A DNA stretch of 64,000 nt from Hirudinaria manillensis (lineage: Eukaryota > Annelida > Clitellata > Hirudinida > Hirudinidae): the NCBI GenBank assembly GCA_034509925.1, contig CM067531.1, positions 9,046,319 through 9,110,318 on the forward strand, read 5' to 3'. The first letter of the stretch is position 1; every line of letters begins with the position of its first letter. This document shows positions 39,673 through 55,747 of this stretch, piece after piece. The notes under the pieces are model-generated. The model saw only the letters and a list, made by a program, of their open reading frames with translations, searched no databases and was not told where the DNA came from. The position numbers and the translations under genes were made by a program.

Positions 39673-42600
39673 CAAGTCGCGATAACGATGTCCTTGGTTG
39701 AAGATAAAACAGTTCAAGAACCGTTCTTTCCGAAAGAAGTCATGAACTCGGGAGTTTGATGTGTTTAAGACAACAACAAGGACAAACTGCAAAGGTGGCC
39801 AGAGTCATCGTGACCATTGTATTCAGTTAAACCAAATAATAATAACAAACACGATGGAGATAATTCAACAGGTGTCTGCGCACTAAAACAATAATAATAA
39901 TTTAGATAACAAATCCACCACCGCTCCAAAGTGATTCAAACAGTCGTGTGTAAGCAATTAAAAATAGTAAACACTCAAATTCCATTTCACTCGAACCTAA
40001 TTTCACTTTAGCCACCTTTGTTGTCGTTGTTGCTGTTGTTATTATTAGCGTCGTGGTCATTACATTTACTAATGCAAGTGTTTGTCAGACTCATTGTCTA
40101 GAATAAAAGTGTTATGAGCGTTTTACCTTTGCTGCACCATGCACCCTAAAGTCAAGTGAAAGTTAATTTCGACTTAACGATAATGAGAGATCAAACCACT
40201 ACTACCAGGGGAGCCACCTAATTTATGAGTCAACCCCAATTTATACTGTTTACTAATGACAACAATTGACTGTAATTGCCAAAATTGCACTCCGGTTGCT
40301 ATTTTATTAAGCTTAATATTGAAAAACAAAACAAAGACATATCACTGAAATCCCCACATCCAATAATTAAATGTTCAAGATAAGGATGTTAGTTAAACTC
40401 TTTGAATTCTTTCATAATAATCATAATATCCTTTGTGAGATTTAATGTTTGATATGATAAATGGAACTCGATAAAAAAGATCTGTGATGATGACGATGTT
40501 GATGATGACTGGTTCTGTGCTGTGTCGATGAGCAATATATACGAACCAGTCATATAAGTTCAAAGTCACTCTGAAGTGACAAATTTATGATTACATATTA
40601 ACTTGTATTTTATATAACTTCTAGACTTTATAAAATATTTAATGATTTAATTATAATATATCAGCCAATTTTTAATTCTTTTATAATTTTAAGCCATTTC
40701 AGAAAGTCTTGAGTCTTTAGATCTTATCTTATAAGAATAATGACACCTTCAGATATTCCAGGAAATTAGTAACTTAACCCTTCTGTGACTCGAAAGAATA
40801 CATTCATGTAGAAAAATGTTCCTAGCTTTTGTAAATAATTCGTTCATTTATTCATTATATTGAAACAATTCATGCAAACGTAATTCGCCATGTAACGGTA
40901 TACCAACCAAACTCTCAAGTGATAGTCCTTTCCTAAAATTGAATTCCAAAGCTTTGCCCCAAAGTAAATCAAAATAAAAAAACAAATACCAAATTATTTA
41001 CAAAACTTATCCTTGAAATATTGACAAATTTAAAATATTTCAAAAGAAGAAATTCATGAGTTCAACTAAAGCCTAGCTTCGCACGAACTAGCTATTATTT
41101 CGGGAACTCAACATCAAATTTAATACTATTATTGTTTAGGCTAGACGGCCCTAGTCATTCTTGTCAGTACTAAAGAACGCCATCTCTGCATTACTAAAAG
41201 TTAACCATTTATAAGCGGTCGGACAGCGGGATTGAATTGATGCGCGCAGACGACTTCTTTCAATGGGTGTTGTAGCGCGTGCTAATGTCATCATTGTATT
41301 AAGTACCTTCTTCAAAAATTAATACTTCTAATATTTTTTTTTTGATAATTTAAATTTTAAAAAGTCACTTTTTTTATTGAATATCTAAAAAGTTGTAAAA
41401 TGCTTTCCAGTTTTACCTAGCATTAAATCGTGATTATTTGTAAATTTTACAGAAGATGTTCATAATTAAAGACAAACTGATAACGTCTGCCAGACAAACG
41501 CGGAGCCACAATAATGAGAAATAATTGATTAAGAGGATTAAAAACTAGAGCCCAACAAATTTGAGTCTTTATCGACTTTATTGATTCAATTGCGGATAAT
41601 GGTTATCTTTGTCTTTCTTTTAAAATTCCAAATATTTATCAAAATCATCATCACCATCATCATGAATTTCGTTTCATCCACTAATCCCCCGATCTTGAGA
41701 ATCCCTTGATGTTTCTCTGATGATTATTTCAAAGTATGAACCACGTTCAGCGGAAAGCAGTTATTAAACGCTCGAGCTTTGAGAAAACGTCACTTTCAGT
41801 GCGAACACTGGCTTATCTTCAGGGACGCCTTAGAGAAATTTCGAGCCCCTAGACAAGAAAACTATTTTTGTATTTCTTATGAAAAAAAAGTTTCTATGGA
41901 AGTCGTCACGCAAATTAACCCAAAGTACATTTATGATAATACAGATATCAATTTAATAAATATAATTAATATAAAATAAATATGTTTTCTTCAAGGTATT
42001 TTATTCCTTATATGTCTTTATAGTTGTAGCTGGCTAATTATGGCGGTAGTTACTTAGGCACTAAAAATTTTTCCTTAATTGATCATTTAACTTTAATGGT
42101 GGGTCGAGCGGATCCTAAAAAAAAACTACGCTTATCTTCAGCCGATTCAAATTGATAACTTCCTATGCTCCATCAACGCAACGTCTAGTATTTCGGAACA
42201 AAGTTGTGCCACAAACTACTGATCCACAAATACTTGTATTATGAGTGTAAGGAACATTCACTAGAGCAGCGCTCCTCGTTTGTAGTCGAAAATCTCAACA
42301 AAGAGGCCAAGTTTGTTTTTAAACAACCTGACAGCCGGAAACCTGGCTTTTCGAGCGTCACAAAGGTATTTACGAAGTTAATAATACTTTGAACTATTGA
42401 ATGTGCACACACTCTCAAAAAAAAAAGAAGAGGAAATGCTGCTTGTAAATGAACATATGGAGATCTCAACAAGCATTAAAATTAAACACATGAATAACGC
42501 ATGAAATGGCAAGGAGTTGCATCCTTGTTGACTAAAACTTGCCAGGCAGCTGTCACAATTTTTAATAGTTCAATTTTGCAATTAAAATCCTTCGAAACAG

Positions 42601-44823
42601 CTTAGCGATTCGTCTGGTTCCAATAAGGTACAAATGAAGCTTTATTAAAGATGGTGGCGTCTGCAACTTTCCACCGGTGTTAAGTGGAGATTAGCGAATG
42701 TGTCAAGTTAATCAATTATGGACCTCTCATAGTATCACGGATTCCTGTCACGGAATCTGCCAGAGCGAAGGCACGCTATGTAAACCACAGCGATTAAAAA
42801 TGCCGATTCGAACAAATGGACCTATTGAAAAAATAACTAAGAGCAAAATCGCAAATGTTTATAAAAAAAATTTAATTTATCTTCTTTAATATCCTCTTTT
42901 TATCTATATCTATCATCAACCGAACTCTAAGGCCAAAAGAAATTCGCATTCCTCAGGTAACAATAACAATAGCAGGCTAGCTATTGTTGCCAGCCAGTCT
43001 TCAACCAGGTAACAAGTCAGGCAATAATGCGCATAATGACAATAACTGTCACGCAGACGAAAATGAAAACAAAATTATGATAAAGTCAGTTACGTTCTTG
43101 CCGCACTCTGAACAACATATGTTAATAATTCAATTGAGAGACGTCCCACGAACGCCGTAGAAAACATATATTCCGGGTAGGAATATAGGTGTAATTTCCA
43201 GAATTCGATCATTTATTGTCACAAAAACAGAATTTAATTCTCTTCACAAAATATTTTCTGGGCTTTTTTTTTATATCAAGTAATAACTAAAATAACCATT
43301 CCCACTCTGCGTAATGCACGTATGGCCCTAGACTTTACTAATCCGCATATTTACCCATTAAAGACCAAATTTAAGTATTTAACCGCTTGCCCTATTAATT
43401 TGCTTCATTTATTGTTTAAGAAAATCACACAAAACTTCTTGCGTGAAATTGCTAACTAATCACTTCATTTTGTACGAACTGCTTCCTGTATACAATGATT
43501 TCCACAGCCATAGCGGAAGCATGCAATTCCTTAAAGCTGGTCCTTTGAGTTTATTTGAGTTACTTTCTCTTACTAATATTTGCTCTAATACTTTGTACAT
43601 AACTGCTTTTTTGATTCATTACCTCCCCTAACTATGAATTTGCAGGAAGTTCCTTGGGTTTTCATTGATTTGAATATGAATCAACCCAAAAAACTATAAA
43701 AAAAATTTGTATTAATCTAATTGCCCAGGCCGTTCCTCATGCTTTGAGCTTTTCAAAGACATTATTAGATATTGATAGTTTCCAGGATTACAACAACATA
43801 TTGAACAGTTCGACAACATCCATCTCTCTGACTTCAATGCCTGTCCTGTCTACCTTTCTCTGCTCTCCAAAAAAGAAATTTAAATTGGTCAACAAATATT
43901 ATAAGCACTCAAACCCCAATTTGTTTGAAATAAATATCTGAGTGAAAGTTTATTCACATCAAGTGCAGCAAACACGCAAAGCGACACGTTTATTAACACG
44001 TTTAATACAACAACCACACTGCCAACAACTGTTGGATAATGATTTTAATGATATGACTTATTAAGTTGCCCAAAACCTAAATCCATTCCAGGTCCTCCTA
44101 GCATGTGCAAGGATGGGGCTAGGTAGTTACTAGCTGAACAGTTAGCAACGTTGCTGAAGCAATCAAGACATTGCAATCATGACAAAGGGCTTCAAGCCTT
44201 AGTTCAATTATTTCATTAATGCCATTGTGACTTGACAAGGTTCTTGTTACATGTAAAAACATGAATTAACAATGAATTAATAAGGGAATGTTTTATAGTT
44301 AGGATAAATATGCTAGTTATTCACATCATCCCATGTGGATTTTTATAGCTTGCTGAGAGAAATGGCAATATCATTTAACTAACTTTTCTTCCACTAACTT
44401 AATAATATATAACTTAATAATTAATAAATAAAATTAGCAAACAATAACCTTTTTGCATTGGATAAAGGAGTGACAACTTTGAATTAATAAATAGGTATTA
44501 ACCACAAGTTATACCACAAACCCAAGGAAACAAATTACAGGCCATATTACATGCTGCAATTGAAAAGAAACTCTAACGTGACCATCAAAAAGTCCAATAC
44601 GAAATTAACTTGCAGAATGTATTATAATATGAGACTCATATTACACTGCAATTACATTTTTTCCCAAGCTGAACACTAATTTTCAGTGCAAACACATGAT
44701 ATTATTGGAAGAATTAGGAAGATTTCTCGGATGAAATCAACTATGAGCAGATAATTGATACATCAGATATTCTACAGTGACAATGTGTGGTTTTTATTAT
44801 ATTTGTATCAATTGTAATAATAA

Positions 44824-46220
44824 CTAAACATTGAAACATGAATAAATAAAATGAGTGGACACAAAAGCTAAGATGAAAACACAAAAGTCACTCAGAACAG
44901 TCCTTCCGAGACTGTAAAGAGACAGCGTGGCTTCAGTCAATTTATCAGTGGCCCCCATGAGTTTCAGAAAGTAAGACATGATTAAATAGTCTCTTCCTTT
45001 TAAGTTAGTGTTTCCTGGCTGAGATTTCTGCAAAATTAAGAAAATGAAAACCTGTAAAAGCGTGAAATGTATTATGTCATATAAATGAAAAGTTTCATAA
45101 ATCCTCTTGAAATGAAAATCCACAAAATTTAATATTCTACCCATATTTACATGCTGATATTCAAGTGTTTGTATGAGCAAATCCTAAAGTTAAAGTAACA
45201 CAATACTTAAATTCAAGAGTTTAGTTGGCAACATGTGCCACAACTTAATGCTATTGTAAAAGGAATATTTGACAGATTCTGTTGAAAGTGTGTTGCATTG
45301 AAATTTGGAATTTTGTCCTTTTGTGCTTCAACAAGAATGGGTTTAATACGAGAAGAGAGCATTAGGGCCAGATTGAAGTTTCCAAAAATAATGTAAAAAC
45401 TAATATTTGGATATCCAAATGCCCTGCTTTAACTTAATTTACTTAACATTCTATTAATTAAACATACCTGCTGTTGGAGGAAAATGATGAGAAAGATTTG
45501 CAGCAAAATAAACTGATAGATGACATTCTGCAAAGCATTTCAATAGTAATTAATATATTAGCACTGCTTGTAAAAAAAAAACCAGCTTGTGTTGTGTGAA
45601 TTAGGTTCACGTAATGTTAAAACATGCAAATCTACTAAGATTAATATTCAAAATTATTGAAAATCTACCTGCTTGAAGACGAGAACATTCATTGAAGACT
45701 CAAGCAATAGTCTTATTATAACCCCACTCAAAAGCATTACAAAAAATCTCAATTTTAACTTTTCTTTAATATTGCAATCTATAACATGCTCCACTTCAGA
45801 CGTAGTTGTAATGCTATCAACCTCAGGTATGTTTTCAGTTTTAGACCTATTTACAAAATCATTGGATTTCAATCTTGATTCTATTTTTGCATTTAATTGT
45901 ATCTTCAAAGGATCATCGCATATATGCTGAGAGGACTTGATATCACCTTCATCTCTGAAGGTATCATCTTTTGAGTTGTCAGTAATCACATAGTCTAAAA
46001 ATGTAAGAAATGCATTTAAGATAAATTAAATATAAAATTAACCACAAATAGCAAAGACCTCGTTTTTTTAAATCACACGTGAAAGCCAAACATCACTGGA
46101 ATAATAGCTAAATCAGCACTAACCTGTTTCAGAATAACCAAGTAATTTTTTCATGCGATCCTCTGGATTTTGTAATATTTTCGCTCTTCTTCGTTCTCGT
46201 AACGTCTCTAGGTCACCCAT
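44824..46220 (-). CDS. CAMLG: Calcium-modulating ligand (CAML), GET2-like tail-anchored-protein insertase subunit
   Basis: CAML pairs with WRB/GET1 in the ER membrane as receptor for TRC40/GET3 delivering tail-anchored proteins. Four exons join in phase: 46124-46220, 45669-45994, 45468-45527 and 44824-45027, giving 228 residues (human 296). The N-terminus has the basic GET3-docking element, LRERRRAKILQNPEDRMKKL then LGYSETG, aligning with [21 protein letters not shown]. An acidic, variable linker follows. Three membrane segments come next: LRFFVMLLSGVIIRLLL, NVIYQFILLQIFLIIFL and DFCVFILAFVSTHFIYSCF. The last exon, with LSLYSLGRTVLSDFCVF, fits [20 protein letters not shown] in human. The shorter length comes from the linker. 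The gene is divergent from eIF4A, whose ATG is 886 bp away. Confidence 0.9.
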
Positions 46221-47106
46221 TTCTTATGCCCGATCACCAAACACAAAAAACGCACATTGATCGAAACGAAACGATGCCAGACCAAATAAACACACGTCGT
46301 ATCCATCCACGTTTTATTGCTCACAAGTAAAGAAACTTATTGTTAAATTATTTTTTTAAATAAACAATTGTTAATTATCAAGATGAAAAGATAATAAATT
46401 TTAATAAATTAAAAATATAATATTTGGTACACCTTGAGGTATAGCTTTGATCTGAGATAGCATTTATTAGTGTTACAAAAAATTTTAAAAACAAGCATTT
46501 ACTTTAATTACAAATTGTTTGTGTGTAATAATAAAATAAACATAAGAAAATGTTTTGGTACGATCAAAATGTTTGAAAATAGATATTATTTAATTATAAA
46601 TCTAATATTTAGCATTTTAATTTGTTAATAATAAATGTTTAACAAACTATTCTTCTAACGCGTAGGAATATAAGCGTAGTAACTATTTGTTGAGCCGGTA
46701 CGAGGGGGGGTAGCCTCCTTCCTTTCCTCAAAGACTTTATTAGCTGTTTGTTTAACATGTCATATAGTGAGACTGGTAGCTACAAAAGGTTTGTTTTAAA
46801 GCCTCAAAATGGCGGAAATTTGGTATTTCGGTATTGTTTTTCAGAATGTGTATTTCGTGGTTAGCGTTGATGGTTAGTTCTTGTGTCTCGCTCTTGATAG
46901 TCGAGTCATGGCGTACGGGAAGATGTGCGGCATGTTTCATGGCTACGACGTATTTTCGGATGTAATCGATAAGTTATCGAGTTCGATGCCGTGACAGTGT
47001 CTCGTATATGGCTTTGTTTGAACGAGGCAATTTTCCACGAACACGTGTTCACCACCACTTGATGACCCATCTCCGCTTCCTAGTGGTTTCTGCGTCGCTA
47101 AATATA
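46221..47106. promoter_or_regulatory. Divergent promoter region between CAML and eIF4A
   Basis: 886 bp between the two start codons. The half nearer CAML is AT-rich. The half nearer eIF4A (about 46660-47100) is richer in GC and CpG (for example GCCGGTACGAGGGGGGG at 46693), which fits a housekeeping promoter. No TATA box was identified. Confidence 0.4.
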
Positions 47107-49674
<2,568 letters not shown>

Positions 49675-50708
49675 CGTTAGATCGTCCTTTCGCGGGAGGG
49701 GATCGGCGTAGAAGAGTTTTATTATTTTTTATTAAAGTCTCGATCATCTCAAAACATTCAATTTTTTTTTTAAACGTCAACTCTAACTCCAAGGTTTAGG
49801 AAATGTCCAACTGAAGATGTTTTTTGTCCATCTGTTACGATATGCCTACGCTCTTTGCGACCTGATTTCCTTCACGGCCGATTGATGGTTTTTCACGTCA
49901 GGTGATGTTGCTGAGTCTTTGAGAAATAAATAATTAAATTGGTTAGTTTGCTCTCTAGCTTAGCTCGGTGTTTCCGGTAATGTGCGTCGGGGCCATTGTG
50001 CCGACGATAGGTGTTGTATTGCTGTTAGAGAAATGTTGGGCCTTTGTAGCTGTTCAAAAGTGGGCGTAATATAACGTGAGGGCTCGGCACTTACGGAATG
50101 TTTGACTGTTGACTTGGCTAGCCTTTAACTACGATGAATATAGAAAGAAACCTTAGGGAATCCCACGCAAAACTTCCGGTCTGCTATTTCGGAGCCCATC
50201 TGTTGGTCGATAGGATAAATAATGTTTTTAATGCCGTAATGCGTCTAGTAGTTTTTCTGAACGATTAAACGTTAATGATAGCAATTGCTTATCAGTTATC
50301 GGTTCAATTAGGGTTGAACAAAATACAAAAGCAACGTGATACGGTTTCACTTTTTGCGCACGTAGTGTTTGTGACTTAACCGAGTGACGTCATTTTTCTT
50401 AAAACCTAACACTCGCTCAAGATCAAGATATCGAGCTACTTTTTTTTGATAGATATCAGGTTTTTAATTTCATTTCACAAGTCTATAATAAACGTCTATT
50501 TATAAACATAGAAATTGTTTAGAAACACGAGTAATGCTTGTTTGAGTACATTGGCCAAATATTTCGAATCGCTTTAGAAAGACTAACTGAGCCTTTTATT
50601 TGGAATTTTCTAATTTTATGAATTTGAATGAATGAGTCAATGAATATATTTTTAATGGGTTAAATAAAATTGCAATAAAAATTAAATCAACATTTTAAGG
50701 TAACTGAA
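49675..50708. other. Intergenic region between eIF4A and the tandem DUF1330 gene
   Basis: About 1 kb, holding the eIF4A 3' UTR in its first 100-200 bp and then AT-rich sequence. Nothing else is seen. Confidence 0.5.
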
Positions 50709-52156
50709 ATGTCACTGTTGAAGCAACACAGGGTAATAATGTTCCCATTCCATCTTATAATTAAAAATTAAATTTGCTTAATTTAAATTTTAAAATAATT
50801 AATAATTAACAAACGATTTGTTTCACTGAGTTTTTATTATCAATTTAAATCTGGATAATTTACATTAACGTATGCAAAGCTCCACCCATAAATGATTCGT
50901 GTGTAAATTTAACCAATTCCTCGGATCAGGGCCCTGTCTTTGTCATCATAAGATTCCCTTATGACTTGACGTTGACCTGTAAGAATGCACTCATGAAGAC
51001 CTTGTCCATCCACAACAATTACAGTGGCTGCATATCAGGAATAACAACTTCGGTTATGTGATAATAATAATATTACTATTATTATATATTAGCATTATTA
51101 TTAATTATTAAATAATATATTAACTGTTAAATACATATTAAATAATAAGTTGTCAATTGATATTTTTCTAATAATATTCATTGTTATTATCCAAATCCAT
51201 TCATAATTGCTGCTGATATATGATCATTAATGTCGAATTCCAGCTCAGAGTGATAGAGGGCAGTTGGCCGGGCACAATGGGCGTGGCTATTTTGACCTTT
51301 AAAAGCCTTAGGGAAGCTGAACTTTGGAAGGACAGTGTGCCTGAAATAAAGCAGCCCGATTGGCTGCGAGGGGTCGATATGCTAATTGTGCCCATAAGGC
51401 ACATACCATGTAATTTGTTTTTTGTTTGTTGTAGTCAATATTGTATATTATTGCATATTCATTAATTGTTTACACATTTAATTTATTTTAAATGATTAAT
51501 TTCTTAAATATTTATATTATTAATTATGTAAAGTTAGTACATTTTTCTCGATGTAACGAAAATGGCGTCAATACGTCTGTTCATAACGAATATCATAAAT
51601 CCTAAAATTAATTACAACAAAACATTCCCCAATTAAGCTTCAACGATTTGAAATTAAATTTATTTAATCCATGGAAACCTAACTCAGATTAAGTTTGACA
51701 AACTGTTCACAGCACCGACAAAGAATTTTGTCCAAGTTCTTGACTTATGCTTGCATGACTTGGCTTCCTTTGAGCACAATTACGCCTGTGAAGCCAAAGA
51801 TGTGCTCAATTATTGGGGCGCTTGTGCCGGAGTTGTGAGTGCCCCGTCGGATTGCATTCACAAGGTCAAAGGACTCTGGGATCCGAACTATCTTATCATC
51901 AACTTTTGGCCATCTTGTCAAGTTTTCGAAGAGGCGATGAAATCAGGTAGACTCGTTGCAAAAAAAAGTCATCGAAAACGTTTCTAATTTTTGAAATATT
52001 AAATAAAACACTGAGAAGAATTAATATTGTTTGTTTTTTTTCAAATCAGATCAGTACAAAGATCTAATGAACAAAAGAAATCATTATTCGGCATCCAGTA
52101 CTTGTGTTTTCCAGCTGCAACCAATCGTAGAGGCAAATCCATGTCCCGTACCTTGA
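50709..52156 (+). CDS. Protein with two tandem DUF1330-like (ferredoxin-fold alpha/beta barrel) domains
   Basis: Five exons join in phase: 50709-50732, 50930-51052, 51244-51409, 51713-51946 and 52050-52156, giving 217 residues. DUF1330 proteins are roughly 95-residue members of the dimeric alpha/beta-barrel superfamily, with a signature EG-W followed by a strand and F-S. Domain 1 shows VFVIIRFPYDL, then LRVIEGSWPGTMGVAILTFK and REAELWKDS. Domain 2 shows FVQVLDLCLHDLASFEHNY, the turn NYWGACAGVVSAP, KGLWDPNYLIINFWPS, FEEAMKSGDQYKDLMNKR and a last strand TCVFQLQP. Both copies keep the EG/KG-W strand and the A-x-W/MKSG helix. The 24-nt first exon (MSLLKQHR) is the least certain part. The acceptor at 51713 is the only one nearby that keeps the frame open. 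Enzyme activity and cell location are unknown; no signal peptide is visible. Confidence 0.75.
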
Positions 52157-52956
52157 TGTACTGAGCCTTGAAACAAATCTAATTTAGCAGCAATTTACCA
52201 TTTATGCTCAACGAATATTCCAAATGCTTGAAACTAATAACAAAAAATATATTAAAACATATAAAATTGTGTTAAATTATGCGTGGGACTTCCTTGATCG
52301 ATTGAGATGGAAATGGAACTAGCATTTAAAGTATTATGTAGGAAGAGAGAAAGAAATTGATAGGTAGAAAGTGGACTTCTATTATTAGCCGAACGTGTCC
52401 CAATGAAACGGTAAATCCAGGTTAAATCGAAAATATAAACAAATACATTTATATATTTGTAATTTATATATAATAATTATTAAAAGATTTTTCTCGTAAA
52501 GAATTATTAGGGATTTAGAATTATTTTAAATTAACTTTCTTAAATTTGTAGTCTTAATTAAAATAGATTTTTTTTATTTGAGAAATTAATTAACTACCAC
52601 AACCGGAGACCCTACACTAGAACTGACAGAATCTGCTCCATGCCAACACTTTTCTATCGTTCTTTTGAACTTGACCAAGATATTCTTTCCCAAAAATAAA
52701 CGAATTTTTCTTCTTTTGTTCTCGTAAATAAGCAATAAGCTGAATTGGTATTTTCTACGTTTTGGAGGCAGAGTTGTGCTACGAAAGCTAGGCACGCATT
52801 TCTGAAATTGTTTGCAATACAACATCGTGACTCCTCCCATTAATAAATAATTTATTATTTCTGATAACCGATTGACCAAAAACTCTAACACCTTTCCTTT
52901 ACAATTTATTCATCCAGGTTAACAACTGTTTCGGCATAATTTCAACAAAATCCGAG
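52157..52956. other. Intergenic region, no gene assigned
   Basis: About 0.8 kb. A minus-strand frame of 101 codons at 52586-52891 has no recognisable domain or supporting splice sites. Confidence 0.45.
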
Positions 52957-53478
52957 ATGTCGATATCGGATGAATGGCTGATTTTATGCGGAATGACTCA
53001 CTGGAGTCGTCGAAATGTTTACAAGAGCATTAGAGAGGTGAATGAATATAATCTCGTGGTTAACAACAAAATAAAATCATCTTTTAGTCCTTTTAGAAGC
53101 TACAAATAGAAAATTCTTTTTTAAATTTCCTTTTAATTGACGTAAAACTTATCCCTACGACTACAAATACATCTATTGAACGTGCCTTGTAGTCTGCAAC
53201 TTGTTGGTACTTTTCAATTTCAGCAAAAGAAAGACAGTAACGTGGAATTGTAAGTACTGTTTCATCTTAATCTTTGATTAGCAAATCGAATATAACTTTT
53301 CGTTGCAATTTATTTTTAAAAGTAACTTATTAATCAGATGATTAACACGAAGAATACTTGGTTTGAATAGTTGAAAAGCCAGAGGCGAATACAAGAAACA
53401 CGATCCTCACCTGATGTTTTGCACAGCACATTGTTAATACCATTACTTGATGAAGTTGCAATTAATTTGACGACATAA
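52957..53478 (+). CDS. Candidate small gene of unknown function (exons 52957-53037, 53224-53249, possibly 53427-53478)
   Basis: I do not recognise this. An ATG at 52957 opens 27 codons (MSISDEWLILCGMTHWSRR and on) ending at a good donor, GAG/GTGAAT. A pyrimidine-rich acceptor at 53221-53223 starts a 26-nt exon (QKKDSNVE) ending TT/GTAAGT, in phase. A third exon from 53427 would add FTLLIPLLDEVAINLTT and a stop, giving 52 residues in all. The alternative downstream frame at 53500-53618, with MTEWMEKLDGLVEVIGASE and a basic tail KKRKKR, looks coding but no acceptor places it in phase. The first two exons are the better supported part, since start, donor, acceptor and phase all agree. The real gene may extend further right. 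Confidence 0.3.
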
Positions 53479-55401
53479 TTTGCCTGCATTTGAACGGTTA
53501 CAAATGACTGAGTGGATGGAAAAGTTGGACGGTTTGGTGGAAGTGATTGGAGCCTCAGAGACTCAGGGAAACGGAGTGGGAGATGAACAGATGGAGAAGA
53601 AACGAAAGAAGCGATGAAAGGAGTAAACACCGAACGTCTTATCGGTGTTATGACTGGAAGGATGTTTATTTTCCTATTGCATCCGCTTCTCGGAGCCGCT
53701 CCTTTCCTTGAGCTCCAATTGCGTCATCACTCGACCGACAAATTCCAGTTCCTTCGAACTTGAAAACAACTCTTGTTGTTGTTCTCTTGCAACTTGCAGT
53801 AAAAACAGACTGCAGTCAAGGCGTCAGGTCTCGGAGTCGCTTCGAGTCGCTCGTGAAGCTGGCGCGGCAATGAATTTAAGTCTGACGTGCTGGAAACAGC
53901 TGATGCTCGAACGTGGAAAGCCACACAAAGCAGCTTATCTTTTGATTTTCACTTCCATCAGACACAACGCGCCTGAAGTCTCAGCTTCACCGGCGACCAT
54001 CGCCGTCTCAATAGCGATTCGTATTTCGTAGAGTTTTTACTTTTAAAGCCAAAAAATAAAAATGTTTTGAAGCTGTCAGAATATCTGACAATTTTACCTT
54101 TCTTCAAACAGTAAATTGATATGTTAAGTTATGATTAAGTTAATGTCAATTAAGTATTTATTACTTAACGAGTTTATTAATTATTAATTAATTTATATAA
54201 TTTTTAAATAATTATTTATTAATTATTGCGAAAAAACAATTTTAATATTCACGAAATTAAAGACCGTTCGTGGCACAATAAGTTCAATTTTTAATATCTT
54301 GATATGGGTTTTCCCTGACAGTAAATAAATATTTAACTTGCGTAATTAAATTTACATCTAATATTTGGTAATATTTGCTAATAATAAACAGTTCTATTTT
54401 GTTACTATGAGTTTAATGATATTATAATATAACAATTAGTATTATTATATTTTTTAATTAATATTATATGTTAATATATTTCATTTCAGAAATCGTTTCA
54501 TGACGATACAGATTCAACTGAATTCAAAAATTTAATAAATAAGTTAAATAAATAAATCAATAAATAAATAAATAAGTCATATTTAGACCTTAAATAAGCT
54601 ATATTTAGACCTTACTATTCGTGCAGCCAATGCAATAACCTATACAAACGTCTTGGTAAATCTCTACTCTGAGACCGAACATTTGTGCTTCCAAGCTTTT
54701 CAGGGGAACAGCTACAATCAATCAGCATTGTTCAGCAATGAAGTAAAAGTAACGCGTTACATTACTTAACTACTACTACCAAGTAACAAGCGATGCTTTC
54801 CAGAAATACTTTCAAATGTCTGCCCAAAAATCTCGATCCCTGATGCGATGTAACATGTATTAGGTCGTGCAACTTATTTGAATATTTCGAGCCAAATAAA
54901 GGTGAATTAGTATAAAAGATTATCATTGCTACATCGGACATTAGAAAAGTGTTATATTTAATGTTACAAACCAAAATATGATGGTAAATTATTTGAGGAC
55001 TGGAATATGTCGAAAGTAAACAAGCACAAATGGTTGATTGCATATAATACGCATTTGTTTATTGTGGATATAAGTCTTTCATTAGTGCCAATGATGTTAC
55101 CACTTGGTTTACTGTAACTAATTGTAAGTTGTAACAGTTTACATGTTAATACAACATGCCGGAAGAATGTACGATCGCATTAGGATTGCACAATATTCTT
55201 GACAAGAGACCATTGCTAGAGCAACTTTAATACTTGTTAATCTTTACTTCCAAATGAACTTTTTGGTGCCGATACTTTTTACTTTTTACTATTACTTTAA
55301 TAAATGCTTAAAATGATACTTTTTGTGTACGGTTTCCTAAATAACTTTATGGCTCAGCACGTTAACTCGAGTATTGAAGCACAGTAGATTCTATTACTGT
55401 T

Positions 55402-55747
55402 AATAATATAATATAATATAATATAATATAATATAATATAATATAATAAAATATAATATAATATAATATAATATAATATAATATAATATAATATAATATA
55501 ATATAATATAATATAATATAATATAATATAATATAATATAATATAATATATATAATATAATATAATATAATATAATATAATATAATATAATATAATATAA
55601 TATAATATAATATAATATAATATAATATAATATAATATAATATAATATAATATAATATAATATAATATAATATAATATAATATAATATAATATAATATAA
55701 TATAATATAATATAATATAATATAATATAATATAATATAATAATATA
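55402..55747. repeat. (AATAT)n pentanucleotide satellite, about 345 bp
   Basis: About 68 almost perfect copies of TATAA/AATAT, with phase slips near 55447 and 55551. The array is nearly homogeneous. Confidence 0.97.

Larger units (their letters stand above)
37988..44823. other. Gene-poor region
   Basis: About 6.8 kb between the meteorin-like start and the CAML stop, both on minus. I find no exon chain with a family match. Short frames at 41779-41979, 42204-42392, 43443-43631 and 43744-43941 are unsupported. The region holds tandem repeats at 38208-38320, 39236-39267 and 39468-39672. Confidence 0.5.

Noticed and set aside
45673..45930. Plus-strand 85-codon frame
   Set aside because: Antisense of CAML exon 2.
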